From NCBI RefSeq assembly GCF_046523945.1, contig NZ_CP171363.1:868001-932000 (forward strand): a stretch of 64,000 bases of DNA. Direction: 5' to 3'. This document shows, piece by piece, positions 45,271 to 55,241 of the stretch. The position numbers and the translations under genes were made by a program. Position 1 is the stretch's first letter. Every line of letters starts with the position of its first letter. The stretch is from Faucicola mancuniensis. Lineage in GTDB: Bacteria > Pseudomonadota > Gammaproteobacteria > Pseudomonadales > Moraxellaceae. The notes beneath the pieces were generated by a model that was not told where the DNA came from, did no database searches, and saw only the letters and a list, made by a program, of their open reading frames with translations.

Positions 45271-47406
45271 ATGAAAAAACAATCGTTAGCAGTCCTAGTG
45301 CCGATGTTGATGGGTATGGCAAGTCAGTCGGTTTTGGCAGATGATACCACAACAACCACCGAACCTACCACCACGCTAGACACCATCTCTATCCAAGCCA
45401 CTCGCTCAGATGCCGAAAAAGACTACGTTACCACCGTTGCTCCCAATCTGTTAAAGTCTAACGATTCGTTATTTGAAACTGCCAAATCTGTGTCGGTGAT
45501 TACCGAAGAACAGCTTAAGCAAAAACAAGCCACCACCGTATCCGAAGCCTTAAAAGGCGTGGCGGGCGTGAGTACAGGGCAGTATGGCAGACGGGGTTGG
45601 GACGATTTTGTCATTCGTGGACAATTGGCAAACTCGCAAGTGATGATTGACGGTATGCGTACGGCAACCTCTACCAATTTTTTGAACAGTTTTGATGTGT
45701 CAGGACTTGAGTCGGTGGAAGTGGTAAAAGGCCCTGATTCGGTCGGATTTGGACAGTTAATGCCAGCAGGTGTGGTGAATTTAACCACCAAAAAACCCAA
45801 AGCCAATAGTTTTCAGGAAGTGAGCATTTCTGCTGGTAGTGATGGCTTTATCCAAGGGGCTTTTGATGTCAATTATGCCAAAAATAACAGCACCGATGGG
45901 GCGTTTCGTATCAATGGGCGTGTGGCGGACTCGGACGACCCAACCAATGATGTGTATTTTAAAAACTATTATATCGCACCGTCTTATCATTTTAACCTCA
46001 ATGACAAAACCGATATGACGTTGTTGGCAAGTTATCAAGCCAGTAAATATGTGCGTCAGCAAGGCATGCCAAGCCAAAATAATGTGTATAAAAATTATCC
46101 AAGTAACTTTTTCTTTGGCGACCCAAATCGTTATTTGAATGATGAAAGTGTGCGTTTGGGTTATCAGCTAAATCATGATTTTGATAATGATTGGCATTTA
46201 AAACAAAACTTTGCTTTTACCAAACGTGAAGCCGATGGTTCAGCCGTATTGGCAAACACTGCAAGACCGATGACAGGCTCGGTGATGAGAAGACAGCTCA
46301 ATGACCAGTTAAAACAAGATACTATTTTGTCATTGGACACCAATGTGAATAAAAGTTTTTATACTGGCAATGTCAGTCATGATGTGATGGTTGGGGTTGA
46401 TGGGTTTAGAGAGCGGAGTGATTATGCGTTTTATACTTGTACCTTTGGCACGATGGATTTGAACAATCCACAATCGGCAAATAACAACTGCACATCGGCT
46501 TTAGTCATGCACAACAATCATGCGTTAAACCATTTACAATATGTCGGTCTGTATGCCAAAAATACCATGCGAACCAAAGGCTTTGATGACGATAGCCAAT
46601 GGCTTGTCAGTGTAGGCGGTCGCTATGATTGGTCACAAGTACAAAGCGACAGCCGAAGAACAGGTTTAACCACCAAAAACTCAGACAACGCCTTTACCGC
46701 CAATGCGTCTGTGATGTATGACTGGCACAATATGGTCGCTCCGTATGTGAGCTACGCCACGTCATTTTTACCAACTACGGACAAAGGACAAGACGGCAGT
46801 ATCCTAGACCCAGAAACAGGCGAACAGTTTGAAGTCGGTGTCAAATTACAAAGCCTTGACCAACGCATTCAAGGCACGTTAAGTTATTATGATTTGACTC
46901 GTAAAGATGTTGCCGAAAGCAATGGCGATTATTATGTCGCAGTTGGCGAACAAAATACCAAAGGCTATGAAGCCGAAGTCAAAGCCATGCTTAACGACCA
47001 ATGGAACGTATCGGCAAGTTACAGTTATATTCCGACCGCAGACGTTATCAAAGCGACCGCAAAATCAAACTACCGTGTCGGACAACGCATTAACCATGTA
47101 CCAAAAAACACCTACAGTCTAGGCACTCAATACTACTTTGACCCATCACAAAAAGGCTGGTACGTGGGCGGTATGTATCGCCACGAAGACGCACACCATG
47201 CCGAACGTGGTGCTGTGAGCATTGATTTGCCAAGCTATAACTTGCTAGATTTAGAAGCAGGTTATCAAGCGGACAAATGGCGACTGGGCATGATGGTACA
47301 AAACGTTACCGATGAAGATTACTACTCTGGCACATCACCAAATGCGTCTATGGTGACGTATGGCGACCCACGCTCGTATCGCATGACATTAAGTTACCAA
47401 TTCTAA
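45271..47406 (+). CDS. TonB-dependent siderophore receptor
   Basis: 711 residues from ATG 45271, where a signal peptide begins (MKKQSLAVLVPMLMGMASQS, ending VLA). The TonB box/plug has LDTISIQATRSDAEKDYVTT, TVSEALKGVAGVSTGQYGRR and VEVVKGPDSVGFGQLMPAGV. A 22-strand barrel follows and ends with the aromatic tail RMTLSYQF. The nearest family is ferrichrome/hydroxamate-type receptors, but the ligand cannot be told by sight. The Fur-like box upstream supports iron control. The next gene is the ABC protein. Confidence 0.92.
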   Translation: MKKQSLAVLVPMLMGMASQSVLADDTTTTTEPTTTLDTISIQATRSDAEKDYVTTVAPNLLKSNDSLFETAKSVSVITEEQLKQKQATTVSEALKGVAGVSTGQYGRRGWDDFVIRGQLANSQVMIDGMRTATSTNFLNSFDVSGLESVEVVKGPDSVGFGQLMPAGVVNLTTKKPKANSFQEVSISAGSDGFIQGAFDVNYAKNNSTDGAFRINGRVADSDDPTNDVYFKNYYIAPSYHFNLNDKTDMTLLASYQASKYVRQQGMPSQNNVYKNYPSNFFFGDPNRYLNDESVRLGYQLNHDFDNDWHLKQNFAFTKREADGSAVLANTARPMTGSVMRRQLNDQLKQDTILSLDTNVNKSFYTGNVSHDVMVGVDGFRERSDYAFYTCTFGTMDLNNPQSANNNCTSALVMHNNHALNHLQYVGLYAKNTMRTKGFDDDSQWLVSVGGRYDWSQVQSDSRRTGLTTKNSDNAFTANASVMYDWHNMVAPYVSYATSFLPTTDKGQDGSILDPETGEQFEVGVKLQSLDQRIQGTLSYYDLTRKDVAESNGDYYVAVGEQNTKGYEAEVKAMLNDQWNVSASYSYIPTADVIKATAKSNYRVGQRINHVPKNTYSLGTQYYFDPSQKGWYVGGMYRHEDAHHAERGAVSIDLPSYNLLDLEAGYQADKWRLGMMVQNVTDEDYYSGTSPNASMVTYGDPRSYRMTLSYQF

Positions 47407-47508
47407 TTATACTGTCAAAAAAGCCGTTGCATTTTGTCGTTTTTGATAAAATCGGCGGTTTTTTTTCACATCAAAATTTATCAAAATCCATCAAAGAAAG
47501 AAACGTTT

Positions 47509-49305
47509 ATGCAAAAATGGCAAATTGAACTTTATGGTACGCCGATTTGGTTATTACAAACCTTTTTTGGCGTGGTAATCGTGGGCGGATTGTTGGTTCT
47601 TAGCCTAAAAAATACGTACTTTGGCAAACAGTTTTATCAAGTTATCAAACCTTGTATTGATAAAAATAACGCCTCCAAAATTATCGCCCTTATGGTGATT
47701 ATGCTTGTTTTGTTGTTATTAGAAGTGCGATTTAGCGTTCTCAATACCTTTTTTTATAATGGCTTATACAGTGCCTTAGAAAAAAAACAATTAGACGCTT
47801 TTTGGTTTTTTGCAGGGTTAAATGCGTTGCTCTTGGTGGTGCGAATTATTAACGGTGTGATTGACCAATGGTTTGAAGAAGTGTTCAAAATCCGCTGGTT
47901 AGAGCGGTTTAACCAAGCCTTGCTCAATCAATGGCTAAGTCATAAACATTATTATCACCTACAAATGAGCCAACAACGCCCCGATAACATTGACCAACGT
48001 ATCCAGCAAGATGCCCAAGACTTTATCACAACCACGGTGGAGTTTGTGCGTGGCATGATTAATTCGGTGGTGTCTGCCATTGAATTTACCATTGTGCTAT
48101 GGGGTTTGTCAGGTTTGATGGTGCTGTTTGGATTTGAGATTCCCAAAGGCATGGTATTTTTTGTGTTTATTTTTGCGATTTTGGCGACTTTTGGTGCGAT
48201 GTGGATTGGTAATCCATTGATTAAGCTCAACTTTGATAACGAACGGCTCAACGGTAATTACCGTTTTTCGCTCATTCGTATTCGCAATCATGCCGAAAGT
48301 ATCGCTTTTTATGATGGCGAAAAATTGGAAAAACAAAACCTACAACACCATTTTAAACACATCATTGATAACCGTTGGAAAATCGTCTATCGCTCGTTGG
48401 GGCTAAACAGTTTTAACAATGGCTTAACCCAAGGCGTGCAACTGTTACCGCTTATGCTCCAAGCTCCACGCTTTTTTGCAGGGCAAGCCACCATCGGCGA
48501 TATGCACCAAACGGTGCAAGCCTTTAACCGTCTGCAACGAGCCTTATCATTTTTTCGCAATTTTTATGAAGAGTTTACCGCTTATCAAGCCAGACTTGAG
48601 CGTTTGGACGGATTTTTTAACGCTGTACAAAACCAAAAACCCACCAAACAAGCCGAACGCCTTAGCCATGATGATGGCGTGATTTTGGACAATGTGGGCT
48701 TATATTTGGCGGACGGCAAACCCTTATTTACCCAGTTAAATTTACAACTCAAACAAGGCGATAGCCTGTTAATCAAAGGCTTAAGCGGTTGTGGTAAAAC
48801 GTCTTTGTTGCGATTATTGGCAAATCTTTGGCGATTTGACAGCGAAGGCAGGATTTATCTACCGCATAAATCAGACGTGATGTTTGTGCCACAACGTCCG
48901 TATTTGCCACAAGGCACGCTAAAGCAGGCAATTTGCTACCCTGACGACAGTTTTGCGGGCGTAAAAGACGACAAATTATTACCCTATTTGGCGTTGTGTC
49001 GTTTAGATTATTTACAAGAAAAATTAAACCAAACTGATGATTGGCAACAACGTTTATCCCCTGGGGAACAACAACGTATCGCTTTTTTGCGAGTGCTATT
49101 GGCAGAGCCAAAGGTGTTGCTGATGGACGAAGTTACTTCGGCATTGGACGAGATGACCGAAGCCCATCTGTACCAGCTAGTCAAAACCCATTTGCCAAAT
49201 GTGCTGATGATAAGTGTCGGTCATCGCAATACTTTGACCGCTTTTCACCAACAAACATTGTCTTTAGATGATAAAAATGTTGGTTTTCAAGGCAAAAAAT
49301 TGTGA
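47509..49305 (+). CDS. SbmA/BacA-like ABC transporter with fused ATPase (YddA type)
   Basis: 598 residues from ATG 47509 (the upstream extension lacks a ribosome site). Six membrane helices in the SbmA-like domain, with typical EVRFSVLNTFFYNGLYSALE, WLERFNQALLNQWLSHKHYY and DNIDQRIQQDAQDF. The ATPase has Walker A GLSGCGKTSLLRLLANLWRF, signature LSPGEQQRIAFLRVLLAEPK and Walker B VLLMDEVTSALDE. Family members move peptides or cobalamin-like compounds; in siderophore loci they may take part in siderophore transport. Following the receptor by about 100 bases suggests that role here, by inference. Confidence 0.88.
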   Translation: MQKWQIELYGTPIWLLQTFFGVVIVGGLLVLSLKNTYFGKQFYQVIKPCIDKNNASKIIALMVIMLVLLLLEVRFSVLNTFFYNGLYSALEKKQLDAFWFFAGLNALLLVVRIINGVIDQWFEEVFKIRWLERFNQALLNQWLSHKHYYHLQMSQQRPDNIDQRIQQDAQDFITTTVEFVRGMINSVVSAIEFTIVLWGLSGLMVLFGFEIPKGMVFFVFIFAILATFGAMWIGNPLIKLNFDNERLNGNYRFSLIRIRNHAESIAFYDGEKLEKQNLQHHFKHIIDNRWKIVYRSLGLNSFNNGLTQGVQLLPLMLQAPRFFAGQATIGDMHQTVQAFNRLQRALSFFRNFYEEFTAYQARLERLDGFFNAVQNQKPTKQAERLSHDDGVILDNVGLYLADGKPLFTQLNLQLKQGDSLLIKGLSGCGKTSLLRLLANLWRFDSEGRIYLPHKSDVMFVPQRPYLPQGTLKQAICYPDDSFAGVKDDKLLPYLALCRLDYLQEKLNQTDDWQQRLSPGEQQRIAFLRVLLAEPKVLLMDEVTSALDEMTEAHLYQLVKTHLPNVLMISVGHRNTLTAFHQQTLSLDDKNVGFQGKKL

Positions 49306-49344
49306 TACAATGCTTTGACAAGGCTTTTTTGATAAGGAAATGTT

Positions 49345-50091
49345 ATGGACAATCACATCATTTTACAAAATCATGACGGTGTATTAGAAATCATTTTTAA
49401 CCGCCCAAACAAAAAAAACGCCATCACTAACGCCATGTATCACGACATACAAACTGCCATGCAAAACGCCTTACATGATGATAACATCAAGGTGGTTTTG
49501 TTCAGTGCCAATGGCGATTTTTTTACTGCAGGCAATGACATTGCCGACTTTGTAGAGATTAGCCAAAACGCTGACTTGACCTTTAACTCCCTAGATTTTG
49601 TCAAATTTTTGGGCGAATTTCCAAAACCCATCGTAGCCAGCGTTACAGGCTCGGCAGTTGGCATTGGCACGACCATGTTGTTACATTCTGACTTGGTGTA
49701 TATCAGCAAAACTGCCAAACTGCTCACACCCTTTGTCAATCTAGGCTTAGTCCCAGAGGCAGGTTCAAGCCTATTATTAACCGAACGAATCGGCTACAAC
49801 CGAGCTTTTAGTATGTTTGTGATGAATGAAGGCTTAATAGGCGAGCAAGCGGTGAATTTTGGCATTGCTAACACTGCCTTTGATAATGCTGATGATGTGC
49901 TTGCCACCGCACGCCAAAAAGCGGTGGAGCTTGCCAACAAACCTGTGCAAGCGGTGCTACAGACCAAAGCATTAATGCGACACACAACGGCAATTTTGGC
50001 AAAAATCCACCAAGAAAATGCTTGTTTTGCCGAAAGACTACAAAGCGAAGAAGCCCAAATGATTTTACAACAGTTTTTGACAAAAAAATAA
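49345..50091 (+). CDS. Enoyl-CoA hydratase/isomerase family protein
   Basis: 248 residues of the crotonase fold: LEIIFNRPNKKNAITNAMYH, oxyanion-hole motif ANGDFFTAGNDIADF, then VTGSAVGIGTTMLLHSDLVY and NLGLVPEAGSSLLLTERIGY. One of the two usual catalytic Glu positions is kept (VPEAGSS); the upstream one reads Ala-Val-Gly-Ile, so the family role may be isomerase. Substrate unknown. Start ATG 49345 has aagga before it. Confidence 0.85.
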   Translation: MDNHIILQNHDGVLEIIFNRPNKKNAITNAMYHDIQTAMQNALHDDNIKVVLFSANGDFFTAGNDIADFVEISQNADLTFNSLDFVKFLGEFPKPIVASVTGSAVGIGTTMLLHSDLVYISKTAKLLTPFVNLGLVPEAGSSLLLTERIGYNRAFSMFVMNEGLIGEQAVNFGIANTAFDNADDVLATARQKAVELANKPVQAVLQTKALMRHTTAILAKIHQENACFAERLQSEEAQMILQQFLTKK

Positions 50092-50160
50092 GAACCTGTA
50101 TTCATAACGTCTTTGCGTTGAAAAATAGGATAAATCGCTAGCTTTTCAAGACAAAAAAAA
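50092..50160 (+). repeat. Dispersed intergenic repeat, copy A
   Basis: Begins GAACCTGTATTCATAACGTC and contains GGATAAATCGCTAGCTTTTC. The same pattern recurs on the minus strand at 61620-61764 (copy B: GAACCTGTTCATGATTAA and AGATAAATCGCCCGCTTTTC). A reversed half, GAGCCTGTATTCACAAC, lies at 50490-50507. Confidence 0.6.
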
Positions 50161-50161
50161 G

Positions 50162-50183
50162 CCCAAATCTGCAAAGATTTGGG
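50162..50183 (-). terminator. Hairpin terminator after tRNA-Phe
   Basis: CCCAAATCT and AGATTTGGG with loop gcaa; on the minus strand eight Ts follow. It would end the tRNA-Phe transcript and lies at the 3' end of the convergent hydratase gene. Confidence 0.85.
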
Positions 50184-50243
50184 TATTATGAAAAAGTCAA
50201 TCAACCAATTTTCTTAAGCTGTAATTTTCAAACTGTAAAATGA

Positions 50244-50319
50244 TGGTGGCGTGAGGCAGGATCGAACTGCCGACACACGGATTTTCAATCCGTTGCTCTA
50301 CCGACTGAGCTATCGCGCC
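50244..50319 (-). tRNA. tRNA-Phe (anticodon GAA)
   Basis: Cloverleaf on the minus strand, 76 bases with encoded CCA: D arm ATAGCTCAGTCGGTAGAGCA, anticodon stem ACGGA/TCCGT around TTGAAAA (anticodon GAA), T arm GGCAG TTCGATC CTGCC. The acceptor stem GGCGCGA pairs with TCACGCC except for one C-A mismatch at pair 5-68. Confidence 0.95.
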
Positions 50320-50507
50320 ATAATTATTTGAGCCACTATTAAACCAAAAAAACCAAGTCTTGTCAAACTGTTTTTTTAAATATTTGCTTGTTTGGTTATT
50401 TTTTGTACAATTTTTAAGGTTTTCAGCCATTTTTTATGCAAAAGCAAATAAAAGTTTGTTTTTAAAAATTGTAAAAAGTTACTGCGTCATGTTGTGAATA
50501 CAGGCTC

Positions 50508-50948
50508 TTAACCCAATTCATATTGTTGTAAAATTTGGTGAATGGTGGTTTCTGCGGGCATAAATTGGTGTATGCCTTTTTTGCGTTCCACCATTACGAC
50601 TTGTTTGACAAACTTTTGTTCAATACCACGCCCACGATTGGCAGGGTGTACACTCAAATATTGCAATCGGCGTTGCTCATTGACCCCATCGTCAAAACAA
50701 CCAACACAGGCAATCGGCTTGCCGTTAAACATACCCAAATACGCACAGTTGTGCGGATTTTGTTGCCAAGATGCTTGCAAAATTTTGACGATTTGTTCGC
50801 TTGTTTCTGTGTTATGCGTGAGATTGTCTGGATTTTGATAATCCAGATACAGAGCGGTCAGGCGTTGTTCTAGTTCGGCTTGGTTAATCGGCTCTTTGGC
50901 ATGTGTGAGTGCGTCAAGGCGTGAGATGGCAAGGGCTTCTAGTGGCAT
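50508..50948 (-). CDS. GNAT-family acetyltransferase, PanZ-like
   Basis: 146 residues. The acetyl-CoA loop is clear: LQYLSVHPANRGRGIEQKFV (RxxGxG form RGRGIE). The N-terminal part (RLTALYLDYQNPDNL) and overall length resemble the PanZ/PanM group that helps mature aspartate decarboxylase, but this is a weak resemblance. Could also be an unrelated GNAT enzyme. Single gene with its own promoter. Confidence 0.7.
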   Translation of the reverse strand: MPLEALAISRLDALTHAKEPINQAELEQRLTALYLDYQNPDNLTHNTETSEQIVKILQASWQQNPHNCAYLGMFNGKPIACVGCFDDGVNEQRRLQYLSVHPANRGRGIEQKFVKQVVMVERKKGIHQFMPAETTIHQILQQYELG

Positions 50949-51136
50949 GATGTTTCCTTTGTTTTTTTGTGTTATTTTAGCATAATTTTTATATGTTTAT
51001 GCGATTATTTTATTAAGTATTTTTTAACTTAAAAAATCTATTATGTAGTTTTGCATAATAAAATGTTTTTTTAGTCCGCTTATTTTGCTAAATTTGTGCT
51101 AAAATAACGCTATCTTTTTAGACTTTTGAGCATGAT

Positions 51137-51670
51137 ATGAAAAACAATTCATTTTTAACCAAGGTATTTAGTTATCGTGGTCTTTCGGGCTTGTTGACTT
51201 TGGGCAGTGTTGTCGGCATGAGCTTTGCTTATTATTTGCAAAAAGTGGTCGGCTTAGACCCTTGTCCTTTGTGTATTTTTCAGCGTGTCGGTTTGATTGG
51301 TATGGGTGTTTTTGCCTTTATCGCTTTTGTGGTGAACCCCAGAAAAGTCGGTGCAAGATTGTCTTTGATGGTTTTGGCATTGCTGAGTATTTTGTGGTCG
51401 GTGGGTGTGGCGGGTCGTCATATTTGGTTACAAAACTTGCCACCAGATGAAGTACCTGCGTGCGGGCCAGGTCTAAACTACTGGATGGACACATTGCCGA
51501 TTGCACAGGTGTTCAAGGAAGTGTTTACAGGCTCTGGCGAGTGCGCTGTGATTGATTGGACATTTTTGGGTTTTAGTTTACCACAGTTGTCTGTTGCGTT
51601 TTTTGGTGTGTTAACTGTGATAGTTTTGTTAAATTGTTACTATTCATTACAAAAAACTAGCAATCCGTAA
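51137..51670 (+). CDS. dsbB: Disulfide bond formation protein DsbB
   Basis: 177 residues, four membrane helices. First redox pair in LDPCPLCIFQRVGLIGMGVF (CPLC at 43-46); second pair in VPACGPG (about 109) and GECAVIDWTFLG (about 134). This is the full DsbB set that passes electrons from DsbA to quinones. Start ATG 51137 follows gagcatgat. Single gene. Confidence 0.96.
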   Translation: MKNNSFLTKVFSYRGLSGLLTLGSVVGMSFAYYLQKVVGLDPCPLCIFQRVGLIGMGVFAFIAFVVNPRKVGARLSLMVLALLSILWSVGVAGRHIWLQNLPPDEVPACGPGLNYWMDTLPIAQVFKEVFTGSGECAVIDWTFLGFSLPQLSVAFFGVLTVIVLLNCYYSLQKTSNP

Positions 51671-51749
51671 TAATTTTATGGTTTTATTGTTGTAAAGATA
51701 GTAAAATAACTTTTTAAGTTGTACGCTTTTAATTTATCTCAAACGACAA

Positions 51750-51992
51750 CTGACCTACAAATGCGAGAACGCAGGTTGCCGTTTTGAAATCGTCAATGAG
51801 AAATACACTACCCAAACTTGTTCGTGTTGCGGTCAAATCGACAGCAATAGTCCGAAAGGTAGAGCAGGTTTGTGAATAAGAGAATGGACTTGTGCGAAGT
51901 GTGGCACATGGCATGATAGAGATATCAATGCCAGTAAGAACATTCTTGCGGTCGGGCTTGACCGTCTGGGAGCAGGAATCCTCGAACGATAG
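51750..51992 (+). pseudogene. tnpB relic (C-terminal zinc ribbon and last RuvC motif)
   Basis: The frame reads LTYKCENAGCRFEIVNEKYT, TQTCSCCGQIDSNSPKGRAG, then a stop, then IREWTCAKCGTWHDRDINAS and KNILAVGLDRLGAGILER. Both halves of the ribbon and the DRDINAS motif of TnpB are present, but an in-frame TGA breaks them and the N-terminal two-thirds is missing. A purine-rich run after the end resembles a right-end fragment. Different in sequence from the intact tnpB at 17484. Confidence 0.85.
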
Positions 51993-52103
51993 GGAGGGGA
52001 GGAAGTCAATGATTCGAATTTAAAAACCGTCTTACTACAAAGCAATATTTGTATTATATATAAAATTCAACTACTTTAACGCTTATTGTAAAGGAAAGAT
52101 ACT

Positions 52104-54356
52104 ATGGCGCTTAATGCTCTTAAAAAATCAGCAAGCCCAGCACCAAAACCGACAAACGATAGCATCGCAAGTGCAAGTGATGGTAATAAACTGGGCGGGC
52201 GTTATCGAGATTTGATTGTCTCGTTAGGGATTTTCGTGTTGATGTTGATTGGCTTATTGGGCTATACCGTTTGGACATCTGTCCAAATTCGGCACAATAC
52301 TGCCGTTATGTCAGCAACCAGTAATGTAACCAATAACGTACAACAGGTAATTAAAGACTTGTTTGACATGCAAATCAGCTATGGTGAAGATATTAATTCA
52401 CCACATAGCATCACAGTATTAGATCGTTTGGCTGTTCAAAGTAAACAAATTGATAACGATTTGGCAGCACTCAAAAACGGTGGGCGAGTCGCCGTTGACA
52501 GTGATGAAACGGTGGAAATTCCAGCCGTTTCTGACCCAAAACTTTTACAATATCTAAACGAAACCGAATCGCAATGGCAACAGCTTGCACCTAAATTAAA
52601 TGCTTATTTGGAAGTTGCCAAAGACATTACCAAAGACTCAGAGACGCCCTTATCATTGGCAGGTGAACAAGCCAAACTCTCAACCCTTGCTATCAACGAC
52701 TCGTTAGACGCTTTGACTTCTGAAGCTTTCCATATTAACGAACGCCAACACAGAACCACGAACTTTGTGCGTGCGGTGGCGGTTGTGATTACTGTTATTT
52801 ACTTCTTTGGCTTTATTACCTACTTTATTCGCCGTTTACGCCGTTCGGACGAACAAGCGTTATTGGCACAAAAAGAAACAACCGAAATTATGCAAAACGT
52901 AAATACAGGTTTGTTCTTGCTTGATAAAGACATGAATATCGGTAATCAATATTCTGCCGAACTTGGCAATATCATGGGTAAAGGCACACATATTGCAGGT
53001 GAACAATTCATCAAACTGTTAAAAAACAAAGTATCGGATAAAGACCTAGAAACCACTGAAGGCTTTGTAAAACAGCTTTATAACCCACGTGTAAAAGAAA
53101 AATTGGTAGATGACTTAAATCCGTTGAAAAAAGTCATGCTAAACAGTGATGATGCCATGACAGGTAGCCGTTATCTTGATTTTAAATTCTCTCGTGTTTA
53201 TCACGGCAAAAACATTGAAAAAATCTTGGTCAACGTACAAGACGTAACACAACAAGTCCGCCTAGAACAACGCCTAGAGCATGAACGTGCCCAAAACGAT
53301 TTACAAATTGAGATGTTAACCACCATCTTGAACGTAAGTCCAGCCATTATCAATGACTTTATCAGTAATACAAAACAAAATATCATTAAAATCAATGATA
53401 TCTTAAAAACATCAGGTAACTCTCAAGCTGAGCTTGAAGAAAAACTGGTGCGTATGTACCGTAGTATGCACAGTCTAAAAGGCGAAGCATCGGCATTAAA
53501 ACTACACAGTTTTACCACCATTGCCCAAAACTTTGAAGACAAACTAAAAGGATTGCAAGCTCAAGGCAAACTATCAGGTAACGACTTTTTACCATTGACT
53601 ATTCACCTTGACGAATTGTTAAACTTGTCAAATACCATTGAAGCTTTGGGTCGCCGTATTAACCAAAACGTCCCTGCTAGCACATTACAAGCCATACAAG
53701 TACAACCTTTAGCTGACGTACAAACACCTGAGGCAACCGTACACAGCACCGTTGCCCCTGTGATTACGCCTGTAATGAATGCGACTGCACCTGTACTTGG
53801 TTTAAACGAGTTTTATGAACAATTTGCCGACAACATTGCGGTACGTCAAAACAAACAAGTACAGCTAAAAGCGACAGGTTTTAATGAAACCAACTTGCCA
53901 CACCAATTAGAAAGCAGTTTAAAAGAAATCATCATTCAATTGATCAGAAATGCGGTGGTACATGGTATCGAATCACCAGAAACTCGCCTACAACATGGCA
54001 AACCTGCGGTCGGTAACATTAATTTAAGTTTGCTAGATTTGGCAGAATCGTATAAACTTACCATTGAAGATGATGGTGCGGGTATCAATTACGAAGCGAT
54101 TCGCCAAAAAGCGATTGAAATGGGCTTTAAAACCGAAGATGTTGCCACTTGGAGTAAACAAAAACTGACAGCTTTATTATTTAAATCAGGTTTTAGTACC
54201 AAATCATCAGCCGATGAAGATGCGGGGCGTGGTGTGGGCATGGATATTATCAAAGATAATATTCAAGCACTACAAGGACATCTGGGCGTGGATACCAAAG
54301 AAGGTTTATCAACACGCTTTACCATTAAAATCCCAAAAAACCCAACGGCTGAATAA
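52104..54356 (+). CDS. Membrane-bound CheA-like histidine kinase
   Basis: 750 residues. Membrane helices at about 38-58 and 224-243 enclose a periplasmic four-helix-type sensor. A PAS-like region (about 255-385, GLFLLDKDMNIGNQYSAELG) and a coiled coil lead to an HPt-type domain with phospho-His 456 in MYRSMHSLKGEASALKLHSF. The ATPase is of CheA type: LIRNAVVHGIESPETRLQHG, IEDDGAGINYEAIRQKAIEM, FKSGFSTKSSADEDAGRGVG. No CheW-like P5 or CheY-binding P2 domain is seen. It begins a four-gene set with CheY and two CheX genes. Its stimulus and output are unknown. Confidence 0.88.
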   Translation: MALNALKKSASPAPKPTNDSIASASDGNKLGGRYRDLIVSLGIFVLMLIGLLGYTVWTSVQIRHNTAVMSATSNVTNNVQQVIKDLFDMQISYGEDINSPHSITVLDRLAVQSKQIDNDLAALKNGGRVAVDSDETVEIPAVSDPKLLQYLNETESQWQQLAPKLNAYLEVAKDITKDSETPLSLAGEQAKLSTLAINDSLDALTSEAFHINERQHRTTNFVRAVAVVITVIYFFGFITYFIRRLRRSDEQALLAQKETTEIMQNVNTGLFLLDKDMNIGNQYSAELGNIMGKGTHIAGEQFIKLLKNKVSDKDLETTEGFVKQLYNPRVKEKLVDDLNPLKKVMLNSDDAMTGSRYLDFKFSRVYHGKNIEKILVNVQDVTQQVRLEQRLEHERAQNDLQIEMLTTILNVSPAIINDFISNTKQNIIKINDILKTSGNSQAELEEKLVRMYRSMHSLKGEASALKLHSFTTIAQNFEDKLKGLQAQGKLSGNDFLPLTIHLDELLNLSNTIEALGRRINQNVPASTLQAIQVQPLADVQTPEATVHSTVAPVITPVMNATAPVLGLNEFYEQFADNIAVRQNKQVQLKATGFNETNLPHQLESSLKEIIIQLIRNAVVHGIESPETRLQHGKPAVGNINLSLLDLAESYKLTIEDDGAGINYEAIRQKAIEMGFKTEDVATWSKQKLTALLFKSGFSTKSSADEDAGRGVGMDIIKDNIQALQGHLGVDTKEGLSTRFTIKIPKNPTAE

Positions 54357-54374
54357 TTTTAAAAGGAAAAAAAT

Positions 54375-54737
54375 ATGTATCGCTTAATGATTGTTGATGA
54401 CTCAAATATTATCCGTAACCGTATCCAACGTGTTTACAACTCAGACCTATTTACTTTGGTAGCGACTGCCAGTAATGGTGCTGAAGCCATTGAAAAATTT
54501 GATACCCATAATCCTGATGTCGTTACGATGGATTTGACCATGCCACAAATGGATGGTCTAGAATGTATTGAAAAATTGGTTGCAAAAAATCCTGATGTGC
54601 GTATATTGGTCGTATCCGCTTTGTCAGACAAAGCAACAGGTATCCAAGCCCTAGAGCTTGGTGCCAGTGGATTTTTATGCAAACCTTTTTCCGAAGAAGA
54701 ACTCGCCGAAGCCTTATCTGAATTAGTGAGTGAATAA
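54375..54737 (+). CDS. CheY-like single-domain response regulator
   Basis: 120 residues, receiver domain only: MYRLMIVDDSNIIRNRIQRV, phospho-acceptor Asp 53 in VVTMDLTMPQMDGLECIEKL, the Thr/Ser at VVSALSDK and the conserved Lys in FLCKPFSEEEL. No output domain. It starts 18 bases after the kinase with aaaggaaa before it. It is the likely phosphate receiver of the CheA-like protein. Confidence 0.93.
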   Translation: MYRLMIVDDSNIIRNRIQRVYNSDLFTLVATASNGAEAIEKFDTHNPDVVTMDLTMPQMDGLECIEKLVAKNPDVRILVVSALSDKATGIQALELGASGFLCKPFSEEELAEALSELVSE

Positions 54738-54759
54738 ATATATATAAGTGAGTGTTATC

Positions 54760-55218
54760 ATGACCAATGTAGAAAAAAACTTTCAAGTATTTATTGATAG
54801 TGTTGCCAATTATTTTCGTCAACTCAATGATGAAGATATTGTTATCTCAACCCCCTATCTCAACGAAAACCACACACCGATTGTCAGCGACTATACAGGC
54901 GTGATTGGCATTACAGGTAACAACAAAGGTTTGGTATATTTTACCGCACCAAAACCTTTACTAGAAAAAATGTTATCCGTCATGCAAGAAGCCGATAGCA
55001 GTGAAGATAATTTGGTTGACTTGGTAGGGGAAGTTGCCAATACCATCTCTGGCAATGCGCGTTCACAGTTTGGACCTGAATTTAATATCTCAGTGCCTTT
55101 TGTATTTCGTGGGCAACCTGAAAGTATTAACATTCCAAAAGATAAACATTCTTTTGTGATTCCACTTGAGTGGAAAAGCTTAACCGCAGCAATCGTGATT
55201 TATTTACAAAATCCTTAA
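54760..55218 (+). CDS. CheX-like phosphatase 1
   Basis: 152 residues from ATG 54760. The family core LVDLVGEVANTISGNARSQF carries the Glu-x2-Asn catalytic pair that removes phosphate from CheY-type regulators. Sequence FNISVPFVFRG and VIPLEWKSLTAAIVIYL complete the CheC/CheX fold. It follows the regulator by 22 bases. A true CheX can dimerise by its paralogue. Confidence 0.87.
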   Translation: MTNVEKNFQVFIDSVANYFRQLNDEDIVISTPYLNENHTPIVSDYTGVIGITGNNKGLVYFTAPKPLLEKMLSVMQEADSSEDNLVDLVGEVANTISGNARSQFGPEFNISVPFVFRGQPESINIPKDKHSFVIPLEWKSLTAAIVIYLQNP

Positions 55219-55241
55219 TTAAAATAAACTTGAGATAGCTT

